Source: Clostridiales bacterium (lineage in GTDB: Bacteria > Bacillota > Clostridia > Lachnospirales > Lachnospiraceae). Taken from it: 64,000 nt of DNA. Positions 8,391 through 15,903 of the stretch are shown here, piece after piece. The stretch covers positions 186,001 through 250,000 of the forward strand of contig JAJQIK010000081.1 of the NCBI GenBank assembly GCA_021199255.1, read 5' to 3'. The notes beneath the pieces were generated by a model that saw nothing but the letters and a program-made list of their open reading frames with translations, made no database searches and was not told the origin of the DNA. Numbering within the stretch: position 1 is the stretch's first letter; each line of letters starts with the position of its first letter. Made by a program: the position numbers and the translations under genes.

Positions 8391-9260
8391 ATGAAAGGAA
8401 TAATACTTGCAGGCGGTTCGGGTACCAGATTGTATCCGTTGACGAAGGCTGTATCCAAGCAGATTATGCCGGTGTATGATAAGCCCATGATTTATTATCC
8501 GCTTTCCACACTGATGCTGGCGGGAATCAGAGAGATACTGATTATATCCACGCCGAGAGATCTGCCGGTGTTTCGGGAGCTGTTCGGCACGGGAGAGCAA
8601 CTGGGGCTTCGAATGGAATATGCGGTACAGGAGTATCCGAGAGGGCTTGCCGACGCGTTTATTATCGGCGCGGATTTTATCGGCAATGATTCTGTGGCGC
8701 TGGTCTTGGGAGATAATATTTTCTATGGGCAGAGCTTTTCACGGGTACTGCGGGAGGTGGCTGCCAGAGAGAAGGGGGCTACCATTTTCGGCTATTACGT
8801 GAGAGATCCCAGAGAGTATGGCGTGGTTGAGTTTGATGAAAACGGCATGGCCCTGTCCATTGAGGAAAAACCGGAACACCCTAAGAGTAATTACGCGGTG
8901 CCGGGATTATATTTCTATGACAACGACGTGGTGGAGATTGCCAGGAATGTGAAGCCCTCCGCCAGAGGCGAGATAGAAATCACCAGCATTAATAACGAAT
9001 ACCTGCGCCGCAGGACGCTGCGGGTGGAAACGCTGGGCAGGGGCTTTGCCTGGCTGGACACCGGCAATCATGATTCCCTGTTGGACGCGGCGGATTTTGT
9101 GGCGGCCTTTCAGAAGAGACAGGGGCTGTATATTTCCTGTATCGAGGAAATCGCTTACCGGAGAGGGTTTATTACCAAGGAACAGTTGCTTACATTGGCG
9201 CAGCCGCTGATGAAGACGGCATATGGCCAGTATATTGTAGAGGTTGCAAATGGGCTCTAA
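8391..9260 (+). CDS. rfbA: Glucose-1-phosphate thymidylyltransferase
   Basis: The product is 289 aa, the normal RmlA/RfbA length. It joins glucose-1-phosphate and dTTP to give dTDP-glucose, the first step of dTDP-rhamnose synthesis. The nucleotide-binding start [18 protein letters not shown] is intact, as are [35 protein letters not shown] and the [12 protein letters not shown] motif. The ATG at 8391 was chosen because the protein then begins exactly at the family start and GAGGGA lies 4 bp upstream. The end overlaps the GH25 gene. It is separated from rfbB by the CotH/VTC cassette, which is unusual since rfb genes are often contiguous. Confidence 0.96.
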   Translation: MKGIILAGGSGTRLYPLTKAVSKQIMPVYDKPMIYYPLSTLMLAGIREILIISTPRDLPVFRELFGTGEQLGLRMEYAVQEYPRGLADAFIIGADFIGNDSVALVLGDNIFYGQSFSRVLREVAAREKGATIFGYYVRDPREYGVVEFDENGMALSIEEKPEHPKSNYAVPGLYFYDNDVVEIARNVKPSARGEIEITSINNEYLRRRTLRVETLGRGFAWLDTGNHDSLLDAADFVAAFQKRQGLYISCIEEIAYRRGFITKEQLLTLAQPLMKTAYGQYIVEVANGL

Positions 9261-10593
9261 GAATATCAAAAAATTTATACTTGCCCTGATCGGAATGTTT
9301 CTCCTGCTGGTGGCGGTGATTGGAGCCGCCAATCTGGATCTGGTTAAGCAGAAGCTGGGATTATCCGTACAGGAGCAGGTACAGGAGACGGTGGCCGCGG
9401 AGGAGACGGACAGCGGGCAGATCGGGAATAACCTGTCCGCCTTTCTGGAGGACGAGACCTTTTTTGACCCGGAGGTAACCTTCAAGAGCATCGAGAGCTA
9501 TTCCGGCAAAAGGGTGTTTCTGGTGATGAGCTCTGTGGCCAAGGATCTGCGCATTATGGTGGTGGACAGCGTGGGTGAGCTGGTAACGGGAGTCCCCTTT
9601 AAGGTTACGGTACAGGGAGCGGGAGAATACACCGATTCCGATGAGGACGGTATCATCTATATTGACGGGCTTCGCGCCGGCGAGTATAGTGTTTCGCTGG
9701 AGGAAACAGAGGGATACATCGTTCCCAATACCATTACCACGATTCAGGTGCGCCAGCAGATCGAGTACCGGGTTCTGGATGAAATCGAATATCTGATGCT
9801 GACCGAGGACGACGTTGACGCGGCGGAAGAAGATACGGCGGTTAACGGCGCTCAAGAGGATGCGGACGGCAGCGAAAATACAGAACTGCTGTTTAGCAAG
9901 GGAAATGCCAGGTTGGGCATTGATGTGTCCAAGTGGAATAAGGAAATCGACTGGCAGGCGGTGAAAGAGGCGGGCGTAGAGTTCGCTATCATCCGCTGCG
10001 GCTATCGGGGCGCGTCTTCCGGGGCGCTTGTGATTGACCCCATGTATGAGGAAAATATCAAGGGAGCCATTGCGGCGGAGATTCCGGTAGGCGTCTATTT
10101 CTTTACCCAGGCCATCAATGAAGTGGAGGCCGTGGAGGAGGCCAGTATGGTGATCCGGCTGATAGAAGACTATGATGTGGATTATCCGGTGTTTCTGGAC
10201 AGCGAGAGCGCAGGCGGGGACGGACGGGCAGACGGTCTGGACGTTGAGGAAAGGACTGAAATTCACAAGGCCTTTCTGGAGACGATTTCCTCTGCTGGAT
10301 ATGAGACAGGCATCTATGCTTCTAAGAACTGGCTGAATGGCCAACTGGATATGACAGAAGTGTCAGAATATAGAACGTGGCTGGCGGAATATGCGGACGT
10401 ACCCACCTATGCAGAATATTACCATATGTGGCAGTATACCTCGAAAGGAACCGTAGACGGCATCGATACCTATGTAGATCTGAATCTGTGTTATATGAAT
10501 ATTGACACATCGATTAACCATGCCGGGAGCGCCGGAGGATATTCCGGCGTAGTGAACGGCGACAGCGGAAATGTACCCACAGGGGATTACTAA
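9250..10593 (+). CDS. Membrane-anchored GH25 muramidase with SpaA/prealbumin-like domain
   Basis: The product is 447 aa. An N-terminal signal anchor ([19 protein letters not shown]) is followed by a spacer. A beta-sandwich of SpaA/Cna-B type spans about residues 95-175 ([34 protein letters not shown]). After an acidic linker, a GH25 lysozyme domain starts near 215 ([57 protein letters not shown]). GH25 enzymes cut the beta-1,4 bond between MurNAc and GlcNAc; the catalytic acids DVSKW and DSE are present. The ATG at 9250 overlaps the rfbA end by 11 bp. In a wall-polysaccharide locus it may open peptidoglycan for glycan export or anchoring; this is inferred from position. Confidence 0.9.
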   Translation: MGSKNIKKFILALIGMFLLLVAVIGAANLDLVKQKLGLSVQEQVQETVAAEETDSGQIGNNLSAFLEDETFFDPEVTFKSIESYSGKRVFLVMSSVAKDLRIMVVDSVGELVTGVPFKVTVQGAGEYTDSDEDGIIYIDGLRAGEYSVSLEETEGYIVPNTITTIQVRQQIEYRVLDEIEYLMLTEDDVDAAEEDTAVNGAQEDADGSENTELLFSKGNARLGIDVSKWNKEIDWQAVKEAGVEFAIIRCGYRGASSGALVIDPMYEENIKGAIAAEIPVGVYFFTQAINEVEAVEEASMVIRLIEDYDVDYPVFLDSESAGGDGRADGLDVEERTEIHKAFLETISSAGYETGIYASKNWLNGQLDMTEVSEYRTWLAEYADVPTYAEYYHMWQYTSKGTVDGIDTYVDLNLCYMNIDTSINHAGSAGGYSGVVNGDSGNVPTGDY

Positions 10594-10631
10594 GGAACGT
10601 TACAACATAAGGGAAAGGAAAGAGAAGAAAA

Positions 10632-11186
10632 ATGGGTAAGATAACAGTGGAGACATGCGGAATAGAAGGCCTGAAGGTGATTACTCCTACCGTACTGGGG
10701 GATAACAGAGGTTATTTTATGGAGACCTATCATTATCAGGACTATAAGGAAGCGGGCATCGATCAGATTTTCGTACAGGACAATCAGTCCGCTTCCGTAA
10801 AAGGAGTATTGCGGGGGCTGCATTTTCAGATTCATTATCCCCAGGATAAACTGGTGCGTGTGCTGAGCGGTGAAGTATTTGATGTGGCGGTGGATTTAAG
10901 GGTTGGTTCCGCTACTTATGGTAAGTGGTTTGGCGTCATTCTTTCCGCGGAGAATAAGAAACAGTTTTTTATCCCTAAGAATTTCGCCCACGGCTTTTTT
11001 GTATTATCGGATTATGCGGAATTTGCTTATAAATGTACGGATTTTTATCATCCAAACGACGAGGGCGGTATTATCTGGAACGACCCTGATATCGGCATAG
11101 ACTGGCCTGTCCCGGAGGGAATGGAGCTGATCATGTCGGATAAGGATTTGAAGTGGGAAGGAATTAAGAGTCTCTCCCGCGCATAG
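10632..11186 (+). CDS. rfbC: dTDP-4-dehydrorhamnose 3,5-epimerase
   Basis: The product is 184 aa, normal for RmlC. It epimerises dTDP-4-keto-6-deoxyglucose at C3 and C5 in dTDP-L-rhamnose synthesis. The cupin fold is shown by DNRGYFMETYHYQDYKEAG, FVQDNQSASVKGVLRGLHFQ cut into its two parts FVQDNQS and GVLRGLHFQ, and then KLVRVLSGEVFDVAVDLR and PKNFAHGFFVLSD. The catalytic His of RGLHFQ and the Asp of VAVDLR are present. A ribosome binding site is seen at GGAAAGGAAAGAG upstream. The final reductase gene rfbD is not within the window and must lie elsewhere. Confidence 0.96.
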   Translation: MGKITVETCGIEGLKVITPTVLGDNRGYFMETYHYQDYKEAGIDQIFVQDNQSASVKGVLRGLHFQIHYPQDKLVRVLSGEVFDVAVDLRVGSATYGKWFGVILSAENKKQFFIPKNFAHGFFVLSDYAEFAYKCTDFYHPNDEGGIIWNDPDIGIDWPVPEGMELIMSDKDLKWEGIKSLSRA

Positions 11187-11216
11187 GATAAGCCGTATAC
11201 AGGGAAGGGTACCGCA

Positions 11217-12251
11217 ATGAATACCAATCAAACAGAAACCAAAGAACATTGTAGAAAAACATTAAGAAATCTTCCTAAGCCCGCAGCAATCGCCATATTC
11301 TGGGGGCTTGGCCTGATTCTGGCCTTTGTGCTGATCCGGCACCATAATCCGCTGGCGGATCAGGTGACGGAGCGGATGAAGAAGGTCAGCGGCTGTGTGC
11401 TCATCGCGTTTACCTGTGTGATCTTTACGATTTATTATGAGAGGATTGTGACGATTCCCGTGGAGCTTTGGCAGAGCAGGAAGCTGATCTGGAAGCTGGC
11501 GAAGAATGATTTCAAGAAACGGTACGCCGGTTCCTATCTGGGGATTGTCTGGGCGATGGCGCAGCCGGTGGTCACAGTGTTGATGTACTGGATTGTGTTT
11601 GACAAGGTATTTGATACAAGAAGCCAGTTGGTGGCAAGCGGTATCGAGGTGCCCTATGTGCTTTATCTGACAGCCGGGCTGGTGCCCTGGTTTTACTTCT
11701 CAGAGGCGATTACGCAGGGGACTATGGCGCTGGTGGAATATAATTATCTGGTCAAGAAGGTGGTATTTAATATCAGTATCCTGCCTATTATCAAGGTAAT
11801 CGCGGCGACCTTTATCCACGTGTTTTTTGTGGCGGTGCTGCTGCTGGTATCCATCGGATACGGCTATTATCCCAGCGTTTATACGCTGCAGTTGATTTAT
11901 TACAGCTTCTGTATGTTCCTGCTGGTGCTGGGAATGAGTTATCTGACCTGCGCCCTTGTGGTATTTATACGGGATTTACAACAGATTATTAATATAGCGC
12001 TGCAAATAGGTATGTGGGCTACGCCGATTCTGTGGAGCATTGATATGCTGACGGACAATATGAAAACGCTTTTCAAGCTGAACCCTCTTGTCTACATTGT
12101 CAACGGTTATCGAAGCGCTATTTATGAAAAGGTTTGGTTTTGGGAACATTTCTATTCCTCTACTTACTTTTGGATTTTTACGATCAGCCTGTTCTGTATC
12201 GGTACGCTGATTTTCAGGAAGATGAGAGTGCACTTTGCGGACGTTCTCTAA
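11217..12251 (+). CDS. Polysaccharide ABC exporter permease (Wzm/TagG type)
   Basis: The product is 344 aa. The ABC-2 permease core begins near residue 95 with LIWKLAKNDFKKRYAGSYLG, the amphipathic entry motif of O-antigen and teichoic-acid exporters. It continues with the AQPVVTVLMYWIVF, YLTAGLVPWFYFSE, FVAVLLLVSIGYGYY and GMSYLTCALVVFIRDLQQ helices and ends KMRVHFADVL. Compared with the usual 260 aa there is an N-terminal extension of about 85 aa with two extra helices (IAIFWGLGLILAFVLI, VLIAFTCVIFTIYY). The ATPase partner follows. A polyprenyl-linked polysaccharide would be moved across the membrane. There is no Wzx or Wzy in the window, consistent with an ABC-dependent export pathway. Confidence 0.93.
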   Translation: MNTNQTETKEHCRKTLRNLPKPAAIAIFWGLGLILAFVLIRHHNPLADQVTERMKKVSGCVLIAFTCVIFTIYYERIVTIPVELWQSRKLIWKLAKNDFKKRYAGSYLGIVWAMAQPVVTVLMYWIVFDKVFDTRSQLVASGIEVPYVLYLTAGLVPWFYFSEAITQGTMALVEYNYLVKKVVFNISILPIIKVIAATFIHVFFVAVLLLVSIGYGYYPSVYTLQLIYYSFCMFLLVLGMSYLTCALVVFIRDLQQIINIALQIGMWATPILWSIDMLTDNMKTLFKLNPLVYIVNGYRSAIYEKVWFWEHFYSSTYFWIFTISLFCIGTLIFRKMRVHFADVL

Positions 12252-12281
12252 AAGGGCGCGGCCGCAGGGCTTTTGGACAGC

Positions 12282-12291
12282 GGGGGGGGGG
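12282..12291 (+). repeat. Run of ten G between exporter permease and ATPase genes
   Basis: Ten consecutive G lie 30 bp after the permease stop and 50 bp before the ATPase ATG, outside any supported reading frame. Homopolymers of this length are prone to slippage. A change here would alter leader length and RNA structure, not a protein frame. It may also be a sequencing weak spot. Confidence 0.75.
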
Positions 12292-12341
12292 CGCCGGGAA
12301 GCGGGAAGCCGAAAAGAGCGGGGAGTCAGGAAGGAAAGCAT

Positions 12342-13646
12342 ATGGAGCAGAAAATTGCGATTCAGGTTACAAACGTAGAAAAAGTATATAAATTATACGA
12401 GAAGCCCTCGGATCGTTTGAAGGACGCCTTCGGCCTGGGGAAAAAATGCCATCACACTAAGCATCACGCCCTTACCGGGATTAATATGACCATTCGGCAG
12501 GGAGAATGTGTGGGAATTATCGGGACGAACGGTTCCGGCAAATCTACAATCCTGAAAATTATTACGGGCGTTCTCAGCCCCACCGGGGGCAGCGTAACGG
12601 TAAACGGCCGTATATCCGCCCTGCTGGAGCTGGGCGCGGGTTTTAATATGGAATACAACGGCATTGAGAATATTTACCTCAATGGAACCATGATCGGGTT
12701 CAGCGAGAAGGAAATCGACGAGAAGCTGGATGCGATTCTGGAATTTGCGGATATCGGGGAATATGTGTATCAGCCTGTCAAAACGTATTCCAGCGGTATG
12801 TTTGTGCGTCTTGCCTTTGCGGTGGCGATTAATATCGATCCCGAAATTCTGATTGTGGACGAGGCGCTTTCCGTAGGCGATGTGTTTTTTCAGGCCAAAT
12901 GCTACCACAAATTTGAAGAGTTTAAGGAAATGGGCAAAACCATTGTGTTTGTCAGCCATGACTTAAGCAGCATCAGTAAGTATTGCGACCGGGTTATCCT
13001 GCTCAATCAGGGCGTCAAGCTGGGAGAGGGAGAACCCAAAAAGATGATCGATACCTATAAGCAGGTGCTTGTGGGGCAGTATGAAACGCCGGAACCGGAG
13101 GAAGGACGGCTGCTGGACGACATACAGCTTCGCGAAATGGCGGCCAGAGGCATTGACGGCAGTAAGCATGGCGCGCTGGAGGAGCAAACTGCCGCCAGGA
13201 ACCCTGAGCTTTTGGAATATGGTTCTAAAAAGGCGGTGATAACGGAATACTATATCACAGACGATAAGGGGATCAGGACTTCCGCTGTTTTAAAAGGCAG
13301 CCGTTTTACGATTCATATGAAGGTAGAGATGCGGGAGCAGCTCCAGACGCCGATCTTTGCTTTTACGATTAAAAACGTGCGCGGTACGGAGATTACAGGA
13401 ACCAATACCATGTTTGAAAAGGCTTTTTTGGAATCGGTGGGGGCGGGAGAGGTCAAGGAAGTGACCTTTACCCAGGAAATGAACCTGCAGGGCGGCGATT
13501 ACCTGCTGTCTTTAGGCGTAACCGGATATGAGAACGATGATTTTACGGTGTATCACAGGCTGTATGACGTGCTGAATATGACGGTGATTTCCGATAAGGA
13601 TACGGTGGGATTCTATGATATGAATTCTGTGATTGAAGTTTTGTGA
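12342..13646 (+). CDS. Polysaccharide ABC exporter ATPase with Wzt-type glycan-binding C-terminus
   Basis: The product is 434 aa. Residues 1-245 form the ABC ATPase: Walker A GTNGSGKST, the Wzt/TagH signature ISALLELGAGFNMEYNG, ABC motif YSSGMFVRLAFAVA, Walker B ILIVDEALSVGD and switch His in VFVSHD. After a linker, residues about 305-430 form a beta-sandwich (KAVITEYYITDDKG, FTIHMKVEM, GTEITGTNT, LSLGVTGY) matching Wzt_C. In Wzt of E. coli O9a that domain recognises the capped end of the glycan and so licenses export. The next gene is a methyltransferase-kinase, the expected source of such a cap. The ATG at 12342 follows GGAAGGAAAGC; an upstream in-frame ATG would run through the G10 tract and gives a non-homologous extension. 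Confidence 0.93.
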   Translation: MEQKIAIQVTNVEKVYKLYEKPSDRLKDAFGLGKKCHHTKHHALTGINMTIRQGECVGIIGTNGSGKSTILKIITGVLSPTGGSVTVNGRISALLELGAGFNMEYNGIENIYLNGTMIGFSEKEIDEKLDAILEFADIGEYVYQPVKTYSSGMFVRLAFAVAINIDPEILIVDEALSVGDVFFQAKCYHKFEEFKEMGKTIVFVSHDLSSISKYCDRVILLNQGVKLGEGEPKKMIDTYKQVLVGQYETPEPEEGRLLDDIQLREMAARGIDGSKHGALEEQTAARNPELLEYGSKKAVITEYYITDDKGIRTSAVLKGSRFTIHMKVEMREQLQTPIFAFTIKNVRGTEITGTNTMFEKAFLESVGAGEVKEVTFTQEMNLQGGDYLLSLGVTGYENDDFTVYHRLYDVLNMTVISDKDTVGFYDMNSVIEVL

Positions 13647-13651
13647 TAAGC

Positions 13652-13731
13652 AATTGCGAAATCTGTTATAAGCTATGCAATTTGCAGAATGAATATGGCA
13701 TGATGAATGGGCTTCGCAATTACCGACGAAG
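13652..13731 (+). other. Alternative hairpins in the leader of the methyltransferase-kinase gene
   Basis: AATTGCGAA at 13652-13660 is the exact complement of TTCGCAATT at 13713-13721. The same right arm overlaps a second hairpin, GCTTCG (13711-13716) with CGAAGC (13726-13731), followed by TTTAAAAAA and then the AGGAGGG ribosome binding site. The two pairings exclude each other, an attenuator-like layout. The stems are short and no regulator or leader peptide was recognised. Confidence 0.35.
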
Positions 13732-13752
13732 CTTTAAAAAAGGAGGGCGGGT

Positions 13753-15903
13753 ATGCCGGAAAACAGCGCAGCAGCAGGGGAGAAGAACCTTCAAAACGAG
13801 AATAAGGATATTATCGTCGGTAAAATCAGGCTGAATCTCAGGCATTATCCCGGAGAGGATCTCTATTGCGATGGGGATATTGAGGATACGCTTCTGGATA
13901 TTACGCGCAATTACGCGCAGGTAGAGTATCAGCGCATCATTGAGGAGCGCAGGAGCTGGCCCGTCTTATACCATTTATCGCCCCTTCGGGAAAATATTGT
14001 GGAATGGCTGCCGATTACGAAGGAGATGAAGGTTCTGGAGGTGGGATCGGGCTGCGGCGCGATTACAGGGGCGCTGGCGCGAAAATCCGCGGAGGTGACC
14101 TGTATCGATTTGTCTAAGAAGCGGAGCCTGATCAATGCCTATCGACATATGGATGTGGACAACGTAACGATTCACGTGGGTAATTTTCAGGACGTGGAGC
14201 CGGATCTGCCCTGCGACTATGATTATATCTGCCTGATCGGCGTGTTTGAGTATGGGCAGGCTTATATTTCCTCTGAAACGCCCTATGAGGATTTCCTGTC
14301 CATTCTGAAGAAGCACATGAAACCGGAAGGACACATTGCCATCGCGATAGAGAACCAGTTTGGCCTGAAATACTGGGCGGGCTGCAAGGAAGATCATCTG
14401 GGTACCTATTTCAGCGGCCTTGAGGGATATCCTGATGGCGGCGTGGTAAGAACCTTTACTAAAGACGGACTGATGAAAATCGCCGGACGCTGCGGCTTTA
14501 CCAGGGCGCAGATGTATTATCCTTATCCTGATTATAAATTTATGACCACCCTGTATTCAGATGCAAGGCTGCCCAGACAGGGGGAATTGTCCTCCAATCT
14601 GCGCAATTTTGACAGGGACAGATTACAACTGTTTGATGAGAAGAAGGTATTTGATACGATTATCAGGGAGGAGCAGTTTCCCTTATTTTCTAACTCTTAT
14701 ATGCTGCTTTTAGGCTCTGAACTGGAGGAGGAGTATGTCAAATATTCCAACGACAGAAAAGAAGAGTTTCGCATTAAAACGGTTCAGAAAGCCCTTAACG
14801 GCGGCCAAACGCAGAAAATAATAGAAAAACATCCGTTATCAAAAACGGCGTGGAAGCATATTGAGGATACCTTTCACGCTTATGAAAAATTGAAGGAACG
14901 CTATGCGGATGGCGAATTGTCAGTCAATCAGTGTACCCTGCACAGGAATCAGGAAGGCGTTCCCTATGTGACGTTAGAGTACCTAGAGGGCAGGACGCTG
15001 GAAGAGATACTGGATGAATGTCTGGAGAAAAAGGATTTGCAGGGTTTTCAGAGATTTTTTGACGCCTATCTGCATAGAATATCCTACGGAGAGGAAAAGA
15101 AGGTCTCTGATTATGACCTGATTTTTGCAAATATCCTGATTCCAAGCGGAGAAAAGGAAAACTGCGAATATAATAACAGATGGAATTTAATAGATTATGA
15201 ATGGACCTTTGAGAAGGCGGTTGAGACGAAGCAGATCGCTTTTCGCGCGGTGTATTGTTATCTTTTGGAAAATGAAAAAAGGAACGCATTAAATCTTGAT
15301 TTAATAATGGACAGCCTGCATATTACCCAGTCTGATGCGGAGCAGTACCGCAGAGAAGAGATGAAATTTCAGAAATATGTGACGGGCGGCCATATGTCCA
15401 TGGATCAGCTTCGGGAAGCCATGGGAAATCCTGTGTATACCACAGAGACATTTTGCGCCGGACAGGAAGCGGCGAGCCGCCGAGACCGGGTACAGATCTA
15501 TGAAGATACGGGAAAGGGCTTTAATGAGGAGCAGTCGTTTTTCTTAGAGGATCAAGGGGAACAGGTTTCTGTGTCCCCGGAGGGCAAAATGGAGCTGCAA
15601 GTGGAGATCAGCGGAGGCAGAAGCGCGCTGCGGATTGATCCCTGTAGTGATTCCTGCCTGATTTATCTGAAGAAGATTAGCTGGAACGGCGAAGAGATTT
15701 CGTTAAAGGGCAAACAGACAGAGTTGAATGGGTTCAGGATAGGGGAGAGGGTCTATGCCTTCCCGACGAAAGACCCTAATATTACCCTGTCGCTATCCGG
15801 GCTTGTTAATGAGGAGAGAAATCTTTTGCAGCTATCGATGGAAATGACCAGAATGTCGGAAGAAGCCCTTCGGCATATGCAGAAAAGGGGATTATTTAGC
15901 TGA
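13753..15903 (+). CDS. SAM methyltransferase-kinase fusion, WbdD-like chain terminator candidate
   Basis: The product is 716 aa. Residues about 60-260 are a class I SAM methyltransferase: motif I VLEVGSGCGAITGAL, VTCIDLSKKR, then ICLIGVFEYGQAY. Residues about 350-530 have kinase-like features. YVTLEYLEGRTLEEIL looks like a hinge, DYDLIFANILI keeps the Asp-(4 residues)-Asn spacing of a catalytic loop, and WNLIDYEW takes the place of DFG. The last 120 aa are beta-rich (LRIDPCSDSCLIYLKKISW). In E. coli O9a, WbdD has the same methyltransferase-kinase order, caps the glycan end and sets its length for export by Wzt. Here the gene directly follows an ATPase with a Wzt C-domain. The ATG at 13753 follows AGGAGGG by 5 bp. 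The role is inferred from domains and position. Confidence 0.75.
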   Translation: MPENSAAAGEKNLQNENKDIIVGKIRLNLRHYPGEDLYCDGDIEDTLLDITRNYAQVEYQRIIEERRSWPVLYHLSPLRENIVEWLPITKEMKVLEVGSGCGAITGALARKSAEVTCIDLSKKRSLINAYRHMDVDNVTIHVGNFQDVEPDLPCDYDYICLIGVFEYGQAYISSETPYEDFLSILKKHMKPEGHIAIAIENQFGLKYWAGCKEDHLGTYFSGLEGYPDGGVVRTFTKDGLMKIAGRCGFTRAQMYYPYPDYKFMTTLYSDARLPRQGELSSNLRNFDRDRLQLFDEKKVFDTIIREEQFPLFSNSYMLLLGSELEEEYVKYSNDRKEEFRIKTVQKALNGGQTQKIIEKHPLSKTAWKHIEDTFHAYEKLKERYADGELSVNQCTLHRNQEGVPYVTLEYLEGRTLEEILDECLEKKDLQGFQRFFDAYLHRISYGEEKKVSDYDLIFANILIPSGEKENCEYNNRWNLIDYEWTFEKAVETKQIAFRAVYCYLLENEKRNALNLDLIMDSLHITQSDAEQYRREEMKFQKYVTGGHMSMDQLREAMGNPVYTTETFCAGQEAASRRDRVQIYEDTGKGFNEEQSFFLEDQGEQVSVSPEGKMELQVEISGGRSALRIDPCSDSCLIYLKKISWNGEEISLKGKQTELNGFRIGERVYAFPTKDPNITLSLSGLVNEERNLLQLSMEMTRMSEEALRHMQKRGLFS

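Noticed and set aside
9361..10344. 327-codon minus-strand frame opposite the GH25 gene
   Set aside because: The plus strand encodes clear GH25 motifs over the same bases; the minus frame has none.
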